From an uncultured Myxococcales bacterium (GTDB lineage Bacteria; Myxococcota_A; UBA9042): a stretch of 46,796 bases of DNA. The stretch covers positions 1-46,796 of the forward strand of contig CALENB010000576.1 in NCBI GenBank assembly GCA_937910235.1. The letters run 5' to 3'. The position numbers were made by a program, and so were the translations under genes. Below, piece after piece: positions 1 through 8,382 of this stretch (positions are counted from its first letter, which is position 1; every line of letters starts with the position of its first letter). The notes below the pieces were generated by a model, which was not told the origin of the DNA, did no database searches, and saw only the letters and a list, made by a program, of their open reading frames with translations.

Positions 1-870
1 GCGGCGACCGCAGGCAACTTCCTGGTCAAGCAAGGCATCCTCGCCGCGCCGCTGCCGATCACCGAGACGCTGTTTGCGCCCTTCAACCTCGTCTATGTCG
101 TCGTCATCACCGCCGTCGCCACGCTCACGGTCGCGGCGCTGCACCCCGCACCGGGCGACGCGCGCCCGCTGCCCGTCGAACGTGCGCGCGCGCTGCTGAC
201 CCCGCCGCCGCCACGGCCCGCGCGCAGCCTGCTCAGCCCAGCGCAGCGGATCGACCACAGCCGGCTGCTGAGCCTGCTCGTGGGTGGGCTCGTGCTCAGC
301 CACCTGATCACTCGGTTCGTGCGCGAGGGCGCCGGCGGCTGGGACATCAACGGCTACAACGCCGCATTCCTGGGCCTAGCGCTGGTCCTGCACGACTCGC
401 CGCGCACCTTCCTGGCCGGCTGCGAGCAGGGCGCCAAGAACGCGTGGGGTATCATCGTGCAGTTCCCGCTCTACGCCGGCATCTTCGGGTTGATGACCTT
501 GACCCCCCTGGCCGAGCAGATGACCGGCTGGATCGCGTCGGTCGGAGATCACCGCACGTATCCGGCGATCGTCTACGTGTTGAGCGCCGTGGTGAACTAC
601 TTGGTGCCTTCGGGCGGATCGCAGTTTGTCATCGAGGCGCCCTACATCCTCGCCGCCGGAGCGCAACACGGCCTACCCCACGGCGCGACGGTGATGGCCT
701 TCGCGTACGGCGACATGTCGACGAACCTGATTCAACCCTTCTGGGCGATCCCGCTGCTGAGCGTGACCGGCGTGGCGTTCGGCGAGATCATGGGCTACTG
801 CCTGCTGTTGTTCGCGACGGTGAGCGCGGCGACCCTGGCTGCGGTGTTGTTGATGCCAGGGCTGTTCTGA
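1..870 (+). CDS. AtoE-type short-chain fatty acid transporter, 5' end missing
   Basis: The reading frame is open from the first base, so the N-terminal part of the gene lies outside the window; 289 residues are visible. The visible part is strongly hydrophobic with several membrane segments. It carries the C-terminal hallmarks of the AtoE family of inner-membrane short-chain fatty acid permeases: LVPSGGSQFVIEAP, then AFAYGDMSTNLIQPFWAIP, then a last helix ending GLF. Known members move acetoacetate or butyrate across the inner membrane; the substrate here is inferred from family only. A hydrophilic Pro/Arg-rich loop at about residues 45-80 separates two hydrophobic blocks. The following lipoprotein gene starts about 80 bases downstream on the same strand, with no obvious functional link. 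Confidence 0.85.
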   Translation, partial: AATAGNFLVKQGILAAPLPITETLFAPFNLVYVVVITAVATLTVAALHPAPGDARPLPVERARALLTPPPPRPARSLLSPAQRIDHSRLLSLLVGGLVLSHLITRFVREGAGGWDINGYNAAFLGLALVLHDSPRTFLAGCEQGAKNAWGIIVQFPLYAGIFGLMTLTPLAEQMTGWIASVGDHRTYPAIVYVLSAVVNYLVPSGGSQFVIEAPYILAAGAQHGLPHGATVMAFAYGDMSTNLIQPFWAIPLLSVTGVAFGEIMGYCLLLFATVSAATLAAVLLMPGLF

Positions 871-951
871 GCCCCGTTGGTTGAGCCCCGTCGTGTGGCC
901 ACAGCGCTCGCTCACCCGCGCACCCGCGCGCTGAGGTGCTACGCTGCTCAC

Positions 952-3900
952 GTGAAACGCCCTCCCGCCGCCCACTTGCCTGCCCTCTTCGCCTGCGTCG
1001 CGCTGTGCGCGTGGGGCTGCGGTGACGCGGTATCGCCTGGGCCACGGGACGTCGACGCAGGCGCCAGCCGGGCGACCGACAGCCACGACGATGAGACGAC
1101 GCGCGGCATAGATGACGACGGCAGCGCAGCACTCGATGGGGCGGCAGCCGACGCCGTAAGGGTCACAGATGCCAACCCTGCGACGGAGGCGGACGCCGCG
1201 TTGGTCCCCGACACAGCAGACGACGCCGACACAGCAGACGACGACGCCACAGCGGACGACGACGCCACAGCAGACGCCGACGCCGCAGCAGACGCCGCCG
1301 CCACAGCGGACGACGCGGACACCGTGACGGACACGATCGCCAGTGACGCCGCGAAGGTCGACGTCGCGAAGGTCGACGCCACCCCAGACGGCACGACGGC
1401 GGACGGCGCGGCGCCCGACGCAGGCCTAAACCCAGGCTTCGACGCGGGCCAGGACAGCGCGGCCACGGTGGACACGAGCGACCCGTCGGTCTGTCCATTT
1501 GGCCAGTCTATCAAGGATCTGGGCTGCGGCTTTCAGGGCGTCTGCGCCGGTAAAATCAAGGTGAGCTGCTACGCTGACAAGCCTTCGTGCGACTACAGCG
1601 AGGCGTTGGATTGGCAGGTGGTCGAGACCGAGTGCGACGGCAAAGACAACGACTGCGACGGTCAGACGGACAACAACCTGTCGCGCCCGCTAGCCAAAAC
1701 GTGGCCTGCCAAAGGGGTCTGTCTCAAGGCGCAGCAGGTGTGCGGTGGGGCTGCTGGCTGGCAGGAGCCGATCGCGTGGCAGGTGGACGGCTACGAGGTC
1801 TCGGAGCTGACCTGCGACGGCCTCGACAACGACTGCGACGGCATCACCGACGACGACATCCAAGCCAAGCCGCCGCTGTCCAGCGGCGCGGGGGTGTGTG
1901 CTGGGCTGACCATGGTCTGCGTTGGCGGCATCTGGACGGCACCGACGGCCGCCACGGCGCCCGATTGGGAGGCGATCGAGGTGAGCTGTGACGGCCTCGA
2001 CAACGACTGCGACGGCAAGACGGATGAAGGCTTGATCGCGCCTGACACGTTGCCGGGCGGCGGCGCGCTGCTGAGCGCAGGGGTGTGCGCGGGGGCGAAG
2101 CCGGTCTGCTTGAATGGCACGTGGCAGGCGCCGGACTACCACGCCTTCGTGGCAGGCCTGCCGTCGCTGGTCACGCTGAGCTATGAGGCGATCGAGAAGA
2201 GCTGCGACGGCAAGGACAACGACTGTGACGGGCTCACGGACGAGGGCCTCGTCGGCCCCTTGGCGAAGCAGCAGCTCGGGGTCTGCGCGGGCAGCCGCAA
2301 AATCTGCAGTGGCGCCTGGATCGAGCCCAATTACGCTGCAATTGTGGGCTATCAGGCGGAAAAGGAGCTTGGCTGCGACGGGCTCGACAATGACTGCGAC
2401 GGGCTCACGGATGAGGACAGCGTCTGCCCGCTGTGGCAGGTCGGCGGGGTGAACGCGGGCGGCATGGCCGTCACGGGCGACGTGGTGGCGTGGGCGGCCG
2501 GCGCGGCGGTGGTGGTGCACAACAAGGCGACGGGCGCGCGGTTGGCGACCCACTTCGAACACGAGCAGCCGGTGCTGGGGATCGCGATCTCGCCGGACGG
2601 CAAGCTGCTGGCCACGGTGGGCGCCACGCAGGTGCTGCGAATTCGGCCGCTGACTGGGGGGGTGGTTGGCCTGGATCAGAGCGCAGCCGTCGACGCGCCG
2701 AGCAAGACGTGGACCGCGGTGCGCTTCGGTCCTGCGGGCAAACGCATCGCGGTGGCCGACAGCGTCGGTTGGCTGCGTGTGCTGACGTTGCCGGACGCCA
2801 AGGGCGGCTTGGCGAAAAAAGCGCACAACGGGCCGATTCGACGGCTGCTGTGGCTGCAAAACGGCACCTACGCCGGCGCGCGGCTGATCTCCGGCGACGA
2901 CAACGGCCAGCTCGTCGCCTCGAATCCGGACACGTTGGCGACGCAGAGCTGGAACCCGCCCTTCGCGCCGGCGACGACGTCGGGGCCGATTCGTGGGCTC
3001 GCGGCGGATGACAAGGGCGCGCTGATCGCGGTCGCGTGGGAGAAGGCCGGCGTGGCGGTGCTGCTGCCGGAGAAGGGCGTCGTGCAGGGCGGTCCGCTGC
3101 TCGTCGACAAGGGCGCCTCGGCGGTGGCGTTCGACGAGAAAGGGCGGCTGTGGATCGGCAACCTCGCTGGCGAGCTGCGGCGCTACATCCCCAGCGCGGC
3201 TGGCACGCCGAGCTGGGCTATCGACTGGAGTCTGGCGCCGAGCGCGACGGTGCCCAAGCCCGGCGCGGTGCTGGCCCTGGCGAGCGAGCCGACGGGTGGA
3301 CTGCTGCTGTCGGGCTCGCGGGCGACCGGGCGGCGTAGCGTGCAGGGTAGCTGGCAGCCGCTGGGATGGCCGCTGAAGGCCGCGCCGCGCGCGTTGGGCG
3401 CTGCGGGCGGGCGTTGGGCGGTCGGCGACGCTGACGGCCGTCTCAGCGTGCGCAGCTGGGCGGCGGGGGCGCCGCTCTGGAGCGGGGTGCTGCACGTGGG
3501 CAACCCGATCGACGCGGTGGCGCTGCGCCCGGCGGCAGCGCAGCTCAACGTGGCGACCGGGGGCGCGGACGCGACGACGCGCGTCGGCCACCTGGGCGCT
3601 GGAAACCCAGCGATCCTGAGCGCGCAGAGCGTCATCAGCGCGGCGAGCGGGACGCAGCGGCTCGCTTGGCATGGCGCGGTGCTCTATCGGGGCGTGGCTG
3701 CGACGGTTGTGGGTCTAGAGGCGAGCGCGACTGGCGCGGCCGGCGGCGGCGCAAAGATCGTCTTCAGCGCCGCCTTGGCGAGCGGCGACGTCGTCGATGA
3801 TCTCGCCGTGGCGCCGGCCGGGCAGCGGCTCGCCATCGCCGCGACGTCGGCTGGCGATCAGCTGCGAATCCTTGAGATCAGCACCGGAAAAAAATTGTGG

Positions 3901-4293
3901 GGCCGTGCGGGTCTGAGCTCAGCTCGCCGGTTGGTGGCGTGGCGCGGTGACGGCAGCGAGCTCCTGGTCAGCGGCGGCAACAGCGGCCTTCAGGTCATCT
4001 CGGCCGCGACCGGCAAGACGCTGATCGCCCTGCCGGGCCATCTCACCGCGGTGACGGCGCTGGCGTGGAGCGCGAACGGTCAGCGCATGCTGACGGCCTC
4101 CAGGGACGGCGCGTTGCGACTCTGGCGACGCACCGCGAGCGGCGCCGTGGGCCTCGCCACGTCGATTCGTCACTGCGGGTGGCCCTGCACCGCGGCGGGT
4201 GGGGTCGTCGGCGTGGCCTTTCGCACCGACACGGGCACGGAGTGGGTCAGCGTCGGCGCCGATGGCGGCGTGATTGGCTGGCGGCTGCCGTGA
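952..4293 (+). CDS. MopE-motif and beta-propeller lipoprotein
   Basis: The predicted protein is an exported lipoprotein of about 1113 residues. I chose the GTG at 952 because it gives a clean signal peptide (Lys-Arg, hydrophobic core, AWGC with Cys23); an in-frame TTG at 877 would add 25 unsuitable residues. Residues 24-185 form an Asp/Ala/Thr-rich low-complexity linker. Five CDGxDNDCDGxTD motifs follow, with first Cys near 228, 288, 346, 418 and 475. This motif is the putative metal-binding repeat named after the Methylococcus copper-binding protein MopE. The C-terminal half (about 495-1113) has spaced WD40-like strands, ending with a clear blade (AWSANGQRMLTASRDGALRLW). A surface or periplasmic scaffold is inferred; metal binding is untested. 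The composite of MopE motifs plus propeller looks typical of Myxococcota. It reads in the same direction as the HEAT protein 120 bases downstream. Confidence 0.8.
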   Translation: MKRPPAAHLPALFACVALCAWGCGDAVSPGPRDVDAGASRATDSHDDETTRGIDDDGSAALDGAAADAVRVTDANPATEADAALVPDTADDADTADDDATADDDATADADAAADAAATADDADTVTDTIASDAAKVDVAKVDATPDGTTADGAAPDAGLNPGFDAGQDSAATVDTSDPSVCPFGQSIKDLGCGFQGVCAGKIKVSCYADKPSCDYSEALDWQVVETECDGKDNDCDGQTDNNLSRPLAKTWPAKGVCLKAQQVCGGAAGWQEPIAWQVDGYEVSELTCDGLDNDCDGITDDDIQAKPPLSSGAGVCAGLTMVCVGGIWTAPTAATAPDWEAIEVSCDGLDNDCDGKTDEGLIAPDTLPGGGALLSAGVCAGAKPVCLNGTWQAPDYHAFVAGLPSLVTLSYEAIEKSCDGKDNDCDGLTDEGLVGPLAKQQLGVCAGSRKICSGAWIEPNYAAIVGYQAEKELGCDGLDNDCDGLTDEDSVCPLWQVGGVNAGGMAVTGDVVAWAAGAAVVVHNKATGARLATHFEHEQPVLGIAISPDGKLLATVGATQVLRIRPLTGGVVGLDQSAAVDAPSKTWTAVRFGPAGKRIAVADSVGWLRVLTLPDAKGGLAKKAHNGPIRRLLWLQNGTYAGARLISGDDNGQLVASNPDTLATQSWNPPFAPATTSGPIRGLAADDKGALIAVAWEKAGVAVLLPEKGVVQGGPLLVDKGASAVAFDEKGRLWIGNLAGELRRYIPSAAGTPSWAIDWSLAPSATVPKPGAVLALASEPTGGLLLSGSRATGRRSVQGSWQPLGWPLKAAPRALGAAGGRWAVGDADGRLSVRSWAAGAPLWSGVLHVGNPIDAVALRPAAAQLNVATGGADATTRVGHLGAGNPAILSAQSVISAASGTQRLAWHGAVLYRGVAATVVGLEASATGAAGGGAKIVFSAALASGDVVDDLAVAPAGQRLAIAATSAGDQLRILEISTGKKLWGRAGLSSARRLVAWRGDGSELLVSGGNSGLQVISAATGKTLIALPGHLTAVTALAWSANGQRMLTASRDGALRLWRRTASGAVGLATSIRHCGWPCTAAGGVVGVAFRTDTGTEWVSVGADGGVIGWRLP
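1204..1311 (+). repeat. 18-bp imperfect tandem repeat in lipoprotein linker
   Basis: Six degenerate copies of an 18-base unit of the type gacgccgacacagcagac lie in register with the reading frame of the surrounding lipoprotein. They encode hexapeptides such as DADTAD, DDATAD and ADAAAD. The array makes up the core of the linker between the lipidated Cys and the Cys-rich domain, so copy-number change would lengthen or shorten the linker without a frameshift. Confidence 0.8.
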
Positions 4294-4412
4294 CGAACGG
4301 GTACGAGCGCGAGCTGCCACGCTGAGGCATCGCGCTCCGCACCGCAACCGCGCATACTCCGGCCCTACCGCAACCACGGCCAGCTTGGCCTGCCACGCGC
4401 TTGGAGCCCACC

Positions 4413-5549
4413 ATGACCGAATTCGTCGCCGGCGCTCCGGTACCGCTCTCGTCCGTAACCGAAGCCCATCATCCGTTTGTGGATACGACCCGGCCGGCCG
4501 CCCTTCGTTTGAACGTGGCGAAGGGCTTGTTGCCGGCGAGGTTCGACGACCTCGTGCCGACCCTGGCGTTCCTGCTGCACGACCCCGAGGCGACGGTCCG
4601 CGCCGCCGCGGAGACCACGCTGTCGACGGCGCCGGACGACGAGGTCGACCGCGTTGTTCAGGCCGCCACGGACGTCGCGGTCCTCGACACGTTGGCCCGG
4701 CGCCTGCCGATCTGTGCTGCGACCCGCGCCGTCGCCCTCAATCGCCACAGCCGCGACGAGACGCTGGTGCATCTGGCTGGCTCGGGCGACCGCACGATCT
4801 GCGAAATCGTGGGCCGAAACGCCGAGCGCGCGCTGCAGAGCCCGGCCATGATCGAGGCGCTCTTTTTCAACCCGAAGGCCCCCCAAGGCGTCGTACAGAA
4901 CTTGCTCGAGTTGGCGGTGCGGCACGAGGTCCCACTCGACCACATGCCGGGTTTCCGGGAGATTCGCGCCGCGTTGCTCGGCGAACACGGCGCCGAAGAG
5001 GACGACGGGCTCATCCCGCTGGACGACATCGATTTTCTCAGCGCCGTCGACATGGCCCTCGACCACGACGCCGACTTGGTCGGTGGCGGCGAGGCCCACG
5101 AAGAGAAAGAGGAGATCAATCGCAGCCTGCAGGCCAGAATCGGCAGTATGAGCGTGGCGCAAAAGGTCCGCTTAGCCCTGGTCGGCGACGCGACCGCCCG
5201 CAAACTCCTCGTTCGTGACCCGAAGAAGATGGTGGCGTCCGCGGTGCTGAAGTCCCCGCGACTCACGGAGGGCGAGGTCAGGAATTTTGCGACCAACAAG
5301 AGCTTGGGCGATGAGATCATCAAGGAGATCGCACGTAACAAGAAGTGGACACGCGACTACGCGGTGCGCAAGGCGCTGATCATGAATCCAAAGACGCCGC
5401 TGTCGATCGCGATGACGCTGCTGCGCACGTTGTCGCTGCGAGACATCGGCGTCGTCAGCAAGAGCCGCGAGGTGACGGGTGCGGTGGCGCGTCTGGCCAA
5501 GAGTCACATCGAGAAGATCGAACAATCGAAGCGACGAAAGAAGAAGTAG
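4413..5549 (+). CDS. HEAT-like repeat protein of unknown function
   Basis: The product is 378 residues, without signal peptide or membrane segment, so probably cytoplasmic. The start is the ATG at 4413 preceded by GGAG six bases upstream. The sequence is all-alpha with repeated short helix pairs. One example is the stretch around LLHDPEATVRAAAETTLSTAP (HEAT-like, Asp-Pro then Val-Arg). Another is the recurring ARKLLVRDPKKMVASAVLKSP / YAVRKALIMNPKTPLSIAMTLL pattern in the C-terminal third. The middle (about 195-245) is Asp/Glu-rich, and the C-terminus is very basic (SKRRKKK). I do not recognise a named family beyond HEAT-like; a protein- or RNA-binding scaffold is a guess. The stop codon is the first of six consecutive TAG triplets. 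Confidence 0.7.
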   Translation: MTEFVAGAPVPLSSVTEAHHPFVDTTRPAALRLNVAKGLLPARFDDLVPTLAFLLHDPEATVRAAAETTLSTAPDDEVDRVVQAATDVAVLDTLARRLPICAATRAVALNRHSRDETLVHLAGSGDRTICEIVGRNAERALQSPAMIEALFFNPKAPQGVVQNLLELAVRHEVPLDHMPGFREIRAALLGEHGAEEDDGLIPLDDIDFLSAVDMALDHDADLVGGGEAHEEKEEINRSLQARIGSMSVAQKVRLALVGDATARKLLVRDPKKMVASAVLKSPRLTEGEVRNFATNKSLGDEIIKEIARNKKWTRDYAVRKALIMNPKTPLSIAMTLLRTLSLRDIGVVSKSREVTGAVARLAKSHIEKIEQSKRRKKK

Positions 5550-5564
5550 TAGTAGTAGTAGTAG
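5547..5564 (+). repeat. TAG x6 trinucleotide repeat spanning the stop codon
   Basis: Six perfect TAG triplets begin with the stop codon of the HEAT-like gene and stay in its frame. They form a short microsatellite and give six successive in-frame amber stops. It lies between two converging genes. Confidence 0.95.
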
Positions 5565-5597
5565 CAGCCGCGCCTGGGCGCGTGACTGCGGCTACAG
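5562..5597. terminator. GC-rich hairpin between converging genes
   Basis: The stretch contains CGCGC-CTGG-GCGCG (5569-5582) flanked by partly complementary GTAG...CCGC and GCGGCTAC arms. It falls in the 42-base gap between the HEAT-like gene and the leftward 5'-nucleotidase gene, so it could end transcripts from both sides. There is no T tract, and the outer arms pair only with a bulge, so this is tentative. Confidence 0.3.
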
Positions 5598-7337
5598 CGG
5601 CGTGTCAAACCTGCCAGCTGCGACGGCCTGCTGCACGACCTCGGCCAAGGTCGGCGACGACTTGCAGCGATCTTTGCCGAAATCTGTGTCGTCGCCGCAG
5701 AGCCGCTTGACCCGCGTCATGAGCCAGTGACCGCTGCCGCCGCGGGCTAGATAGTCATTGGTCGCGACCACGTAGGTCTTGGCAGGGACGACGGCGACGC
5801 CACCGATCAGCAGGTCTCGGACCCGATCGCCTGGCGCGCTGACGCCGACCACTTTGCCGTCGATTTTCTTGTACTGCAGCGGCTGTCGTTCGCCATCGCA
5901 CCGCATCTGGATCCCGTGCAGCGCCACCCGCTCGCCTAGCTTGCCGCGGTGCCCCTTGGTGCAGGCGTGCTCCAGCACCTGTGAGAGCTCGCGGCCCGTC
6001 AGCCGCAGCCGCACGAGTCGATTGCCGAAGGGATGAATGGCGCGGATGTCTTGGTCGGTCACAGGCCCCACGGGATACGTCGCGTTGGTGCGCAGGCCGC
6101 CCATGTTGAGGATGGCGCCGTCGACGTGGTGGCGTTGGCGCAGGTGCAGGGTCGCCGCGCGCGCGACGCGCTGGCCGTAGGGCTTGCGTCCGGCGCCGCT
6201 CAGGATCCATGGCTGGCTGCGCTCGCCGACGATCTGCTCGTTGGCGAAGGCGGCGCGGAGATCTTGGAGGGCGCTCGCGAGCGGCGGATCCCGCGGCAAC
6301 GCCGGATCGATGGCCCGCACGGCCCAGCTCGACTGACCCGCGATGACGCCGCCGCCCGGATGGGCCACGATGTCGAGATAGCCAAGATGACCAAAGCGGG
6401 ACCCCGTCTGCACCACCAGCGTCTCGCTGACTCGCTTCCACGCCTTGAGCAGCGTGTGGCTATGCCCGCCGACGATGACGTCGATGCCCCGGACCTCAGT
6501 CGCCAGCCGCCGATCGTGGGGGTAGCCCAGGTGCGTGAGCGCCACAATCACGTCCACCCGCTGTTTGCGCAGCGCCGCGATCGCCCGCCTCGCGGGGGCG
6601 TTCACCGGATCGCTGGGGTCGGACATGCGGGTGTCGCCGAAATCCGAGATGGTCTGGGTCGATGGCGTGAGCAGGCCGAAAAAGCCGATGCGCAGGCCGC
6701 CGCAGCGCCGCACCAGCGTGGTCGCGTAGAGCTTGCCATCGAGGTTGTGCAGCGCCGGGCTCGTCGGATCGAGGTTCGAGGTGACGATGCGAAACGTCGT
6801 GAGCGCCGCCATGGCGTAGCGCAGCACCGCGGGGCCGGCGTCAAACTCATGATTGCCCAGGACACCCACGTCGTAGCCCGCAGCTTCGTACAGCAGCCAC
6901 GCCTCCCGCGCCGCCCGCTTGCGATCGCCGTCTTTTCGCACCATGTAGCGGCCTTGCAGCACATCCCCGGCGCTCACGAGCAGCACGGCGCCCTTGCGCT
7001 CCCGCAAGAGCCGCTTCTTCTCAGCGGCGATGCGAGTGATCGTGCCGACATAGGTGAGGTTCGGCGCGTGGCCTTGCTTGCGGCCGTCAAAATGGGCTTC
7101 GCTGTCGTTGGTGGTCAGCAGCAGGCACCGTCGCTTCAGATCGTGCGGCCCAGGCTTGAACGACGGCGTAGTCGACCGCGCTGACGACGCGGCGGGCGAC
7201 GAGGCTGCCGACGAGGCGTCGGGCTGCGCGCCACCACAGCCGCTCGCTAGCAACCCCAACAGCAGCCACAGCGCGCGAACACGGCGCTGAGTGACCTCCA
7301 GCGACCACCGCGGCGTCTGAATCCTGGCTGTGATCAT
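5592..7337 (-). CDS. 5'-nucleotidase/UshA-family metallophosphoesterase lipoprotein
   Basis: The 581-residue product starts with a lipoprotein signal (LLGLLASGC, Cys34) and a Ser/Ala linker, so it should be periplasm- or surface-anchored. The N-terminal calcineurin-like phosphoesterase domain shows SAGDVLQG, LGNHEFDAG, ALTHLG and GGHSHT. The C-terminal substrate domain has ILNMGGLRTNATY and HPFGNRLVRLRLTG, as in UshA and other 5'-nucleotidases that hydrolyse nucleotides or related phosphoesters. The first metal motif is unusual: TTNDSEAHF has Glu where D-x-H is normal, with a His two residues later. The ATG lies 6 bases after the class II aldolase stop, so it is probably the last gene of that operon. 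The substrate cannot be told from sequence. Confidence 0.85.
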   Translation of the reverse strand: MITARIQTPRWSLEVTQRRVRALWLLLGLLASGCGGAQPDASSAASSPAASSARSTTPSFKPGPHDLKRRCLLLTTNDSEAHFDGRKQGHAPNLTYVGTITRIAAEKKRLLRERKGAVLLVSAGDVLQGRYMVRKDGDRKRAAREAWLLYEAAGYDVGVLGNHEFDAGPAVLRYAMAALTTFRIVTSNLDPTSPALHNLDGKLYATTLVRRCGGLRIGFFGLLTPSTQTISDFGDTRMSDPSDPVNAPARRAIAALRKQRVDVIVALTHLGYPHDRRLATEVRGIDVIVGGHSHTLLKAWKRVSETLVVQTGSRFGHLGYLDIVAHPGGGVIAGQSSWAVRAIDPALPRDPPLASALQDLRAAFANEQIVGERSQPWILSGAGRKPYGQRVARAATLHLRQRHHVDGAILNMGGLRTNATYPVGPVTDQDIRAIHPFGNRLVRLRLTGRELSQVLEHACTKGHRGKLGERVALHGIQMRCDGERQPLQYKKIDGKVVGVSAPGDRVRDLLIGGVAVVPAKTYVVATNDYLARGGSGHWLMTRVKRLCGDDTDFGKDRCKSSPTLAEVVQQAVAAGRFDTPL

Positions 7338-7343
7338 GACGAC

Positions 7344-8066
7344 CTAGTGCCCGCGGCGGGCGCGACCCTGCACACCGAGCCCGGCCGCGGCGCGGCTCTC
7401 AAGCAGTCTGGCGACGTCGGCGTCTGGCAGGGTGCGCACCGGGCCGATTTTCAGGGCTTGTAGCTGGATGCGAGCGAGGTGTTCGACCAGCTCGAGCCGC
7501 AGGAACGCTTGCTCGAGGTCGTCGCCCCAGGCCAGCGCCCCGTGTTGCTCGATCGTCACCGCGTCGTGCACAGCGGCGATCTCGCGCAGCGCGGCGATCT
7601 GATCTGCGCTGTTCGGAAAACCGTAGGGCACCATCGGCACCCGACTGCCGAGCGACACGATGGGCTCCGCCATCATCCGCGGCTCCACCTCGATGCCCAT
7701 GATCGCGAGCGCCGTGGCGCAGGGCGGATGCGCATGCACGACGGCTTTGGCGTCAGGCCGCGTGTCGTAGACAGCGACGTGCATCTTGAACTCGGAGAAG
7801 GGTCGGCGCCCCCCGCGCAGCACACGACCGCTGCGGTCGACGACGATGGGGTCTGTCTCATCCAACACGCGTTTGCTCAACGCCGTCGGCGTGATGAGAA
7901 AACGCCCGGCCGGTAGCCGAATCGAGACGTTGCCGTCGTGGTTGGCGACCCAGGCCGCGCTGTGCAGGCTGTGCGCGATGTCGATCAGCGCCCGACGCAG
8001 CACCGGAAAGCTCGCGTCGCGGCCGTGCATTTGGTGAATGGCGCCATGTTTGGCCGCTCCGCTCAC
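7344..8066 (-). CDS. Class II aldolase (fuculose-phosphate aldolase type), microcompartment-associated
   Basis: The 240-residue product matches class II aldolase/adducin proteins such as L-fuculose-1-phosphate aldolase. These zinc enzymes cleave sugar phosphates to dihydroxyacetone phosphate and an aldehyde. The expected zinc/catalytic residues are present: Glu92 in FSEFKMH, His111 and His113 in HAHPP, and His175 in EQHGALAWG; N-terminal NHDGNVSIRL is the phosphate-binding region. The start is taken as GTG at 8066, 1 base after the upstream BMC-P gene, although an internal ATG at 8030 is possible. Class II aldolases (PvmN) work inside planctomycete/verrucomicrobial microcompartments that degrade fucose and rhamnose, so the two adjacent BMC-P genes make a similar role likely here (inference). 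The short basic C-tail (QGRARRGH) is not an obvious encapsulation peptide. Confidence 0.85.
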   Translation of the reverse strand: MSGAAKHGAIHQMHGRDASFPVLRRALIDIAHSLHSAAWVANHDGNVSIRLPAGRFLITPTALSKRVLDETDPIVVDRSGRVLRGGRRPFSEFKMHVAVYDTRPDAKAVVHAHPPCATALAIMGIEVEPRMMAEPIVSLGSRVPMVPYGFPNSADQIAALREIAAVHDAVTIEQHGALAWGDDLEQAFLRLELVEHLARIQLQALKIGPVRTLPDADVARLLESRAAAGLGVQGRARRGH

Positions 8067-8067
8067 G

Positions 8068-8382
8068 TCACGCTCCCGGCTTCGCGGCTACCGCGGCTTG
8101 GCTGGGGGTGTCGTGGCTGACGTGCACCGCGTCGACCACACCAACGATCAGGCAGCGAATCGGCGACTTTGGCTGGCCAAGCACCTGGCGGATGCCGCTG
8201 CCTTCGCGCAGCACCAAGACCTGATCGCCAGGGCCGGCCTGGGCGTGATCCACCGCCAAGAACGTGGCGCCCGCGGCGGTGCCGTCGGCGTCGATGGGCT
8301 CCACAACAAACACCGAGCGAGCGAAGAGCTCCTCGTGTTTGATGGTCGAGACGACGGGTTCGAGTACGCGTCCGAGGATCAT
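8068..8382 (-). CDS. BMC-P shell vertex protein (EutN/CcmL family), second copy
   Basis: The 104-residue product begins MILGRVLEPVVSTIKHEEL, the EutN/CcmL N-terminus. It continues with VFVVEPIDADG, the conserved VDHAQAGPGDQVLVLREGSGIR stretch (Gly-Pro-Gly-Asp then RxGSxxR) and a final CLIVGVVDAVHV strand. Proteins of this family form pentamers that cap the vertices of bacterial microcompartment shells. The ATG overlaps the stop of the preceding BMC-P gene as ATGA, implying coupled translation. A longer frame to 8421 exists but would read back into that gene. The C-terminal tail (SHDTPSQAAVAAKPGA) is longer than a minimal pentamer fold. Confidence 0.9.
   Translation of the reverse strand: MILGRVLEPVVSTIKHEELFARSVFVVEPIDADGTAAGATFLAVDHAQAGPGDQVLVLREGSGIRQVLGQPKSPIRCLIVGVVDAVHVSHDTPSQAAVAAKPGA

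Noticed and set aside
1690-3672. A 660-codon minus-strand frame opposite the MopE/propeller lipoprotein.
   Set aside because: Arg/Ala/His-rich composition typical of antisense reading in GC-rich coding DNA; the plus-strand gene has signal peptide, motifs and domain structure.
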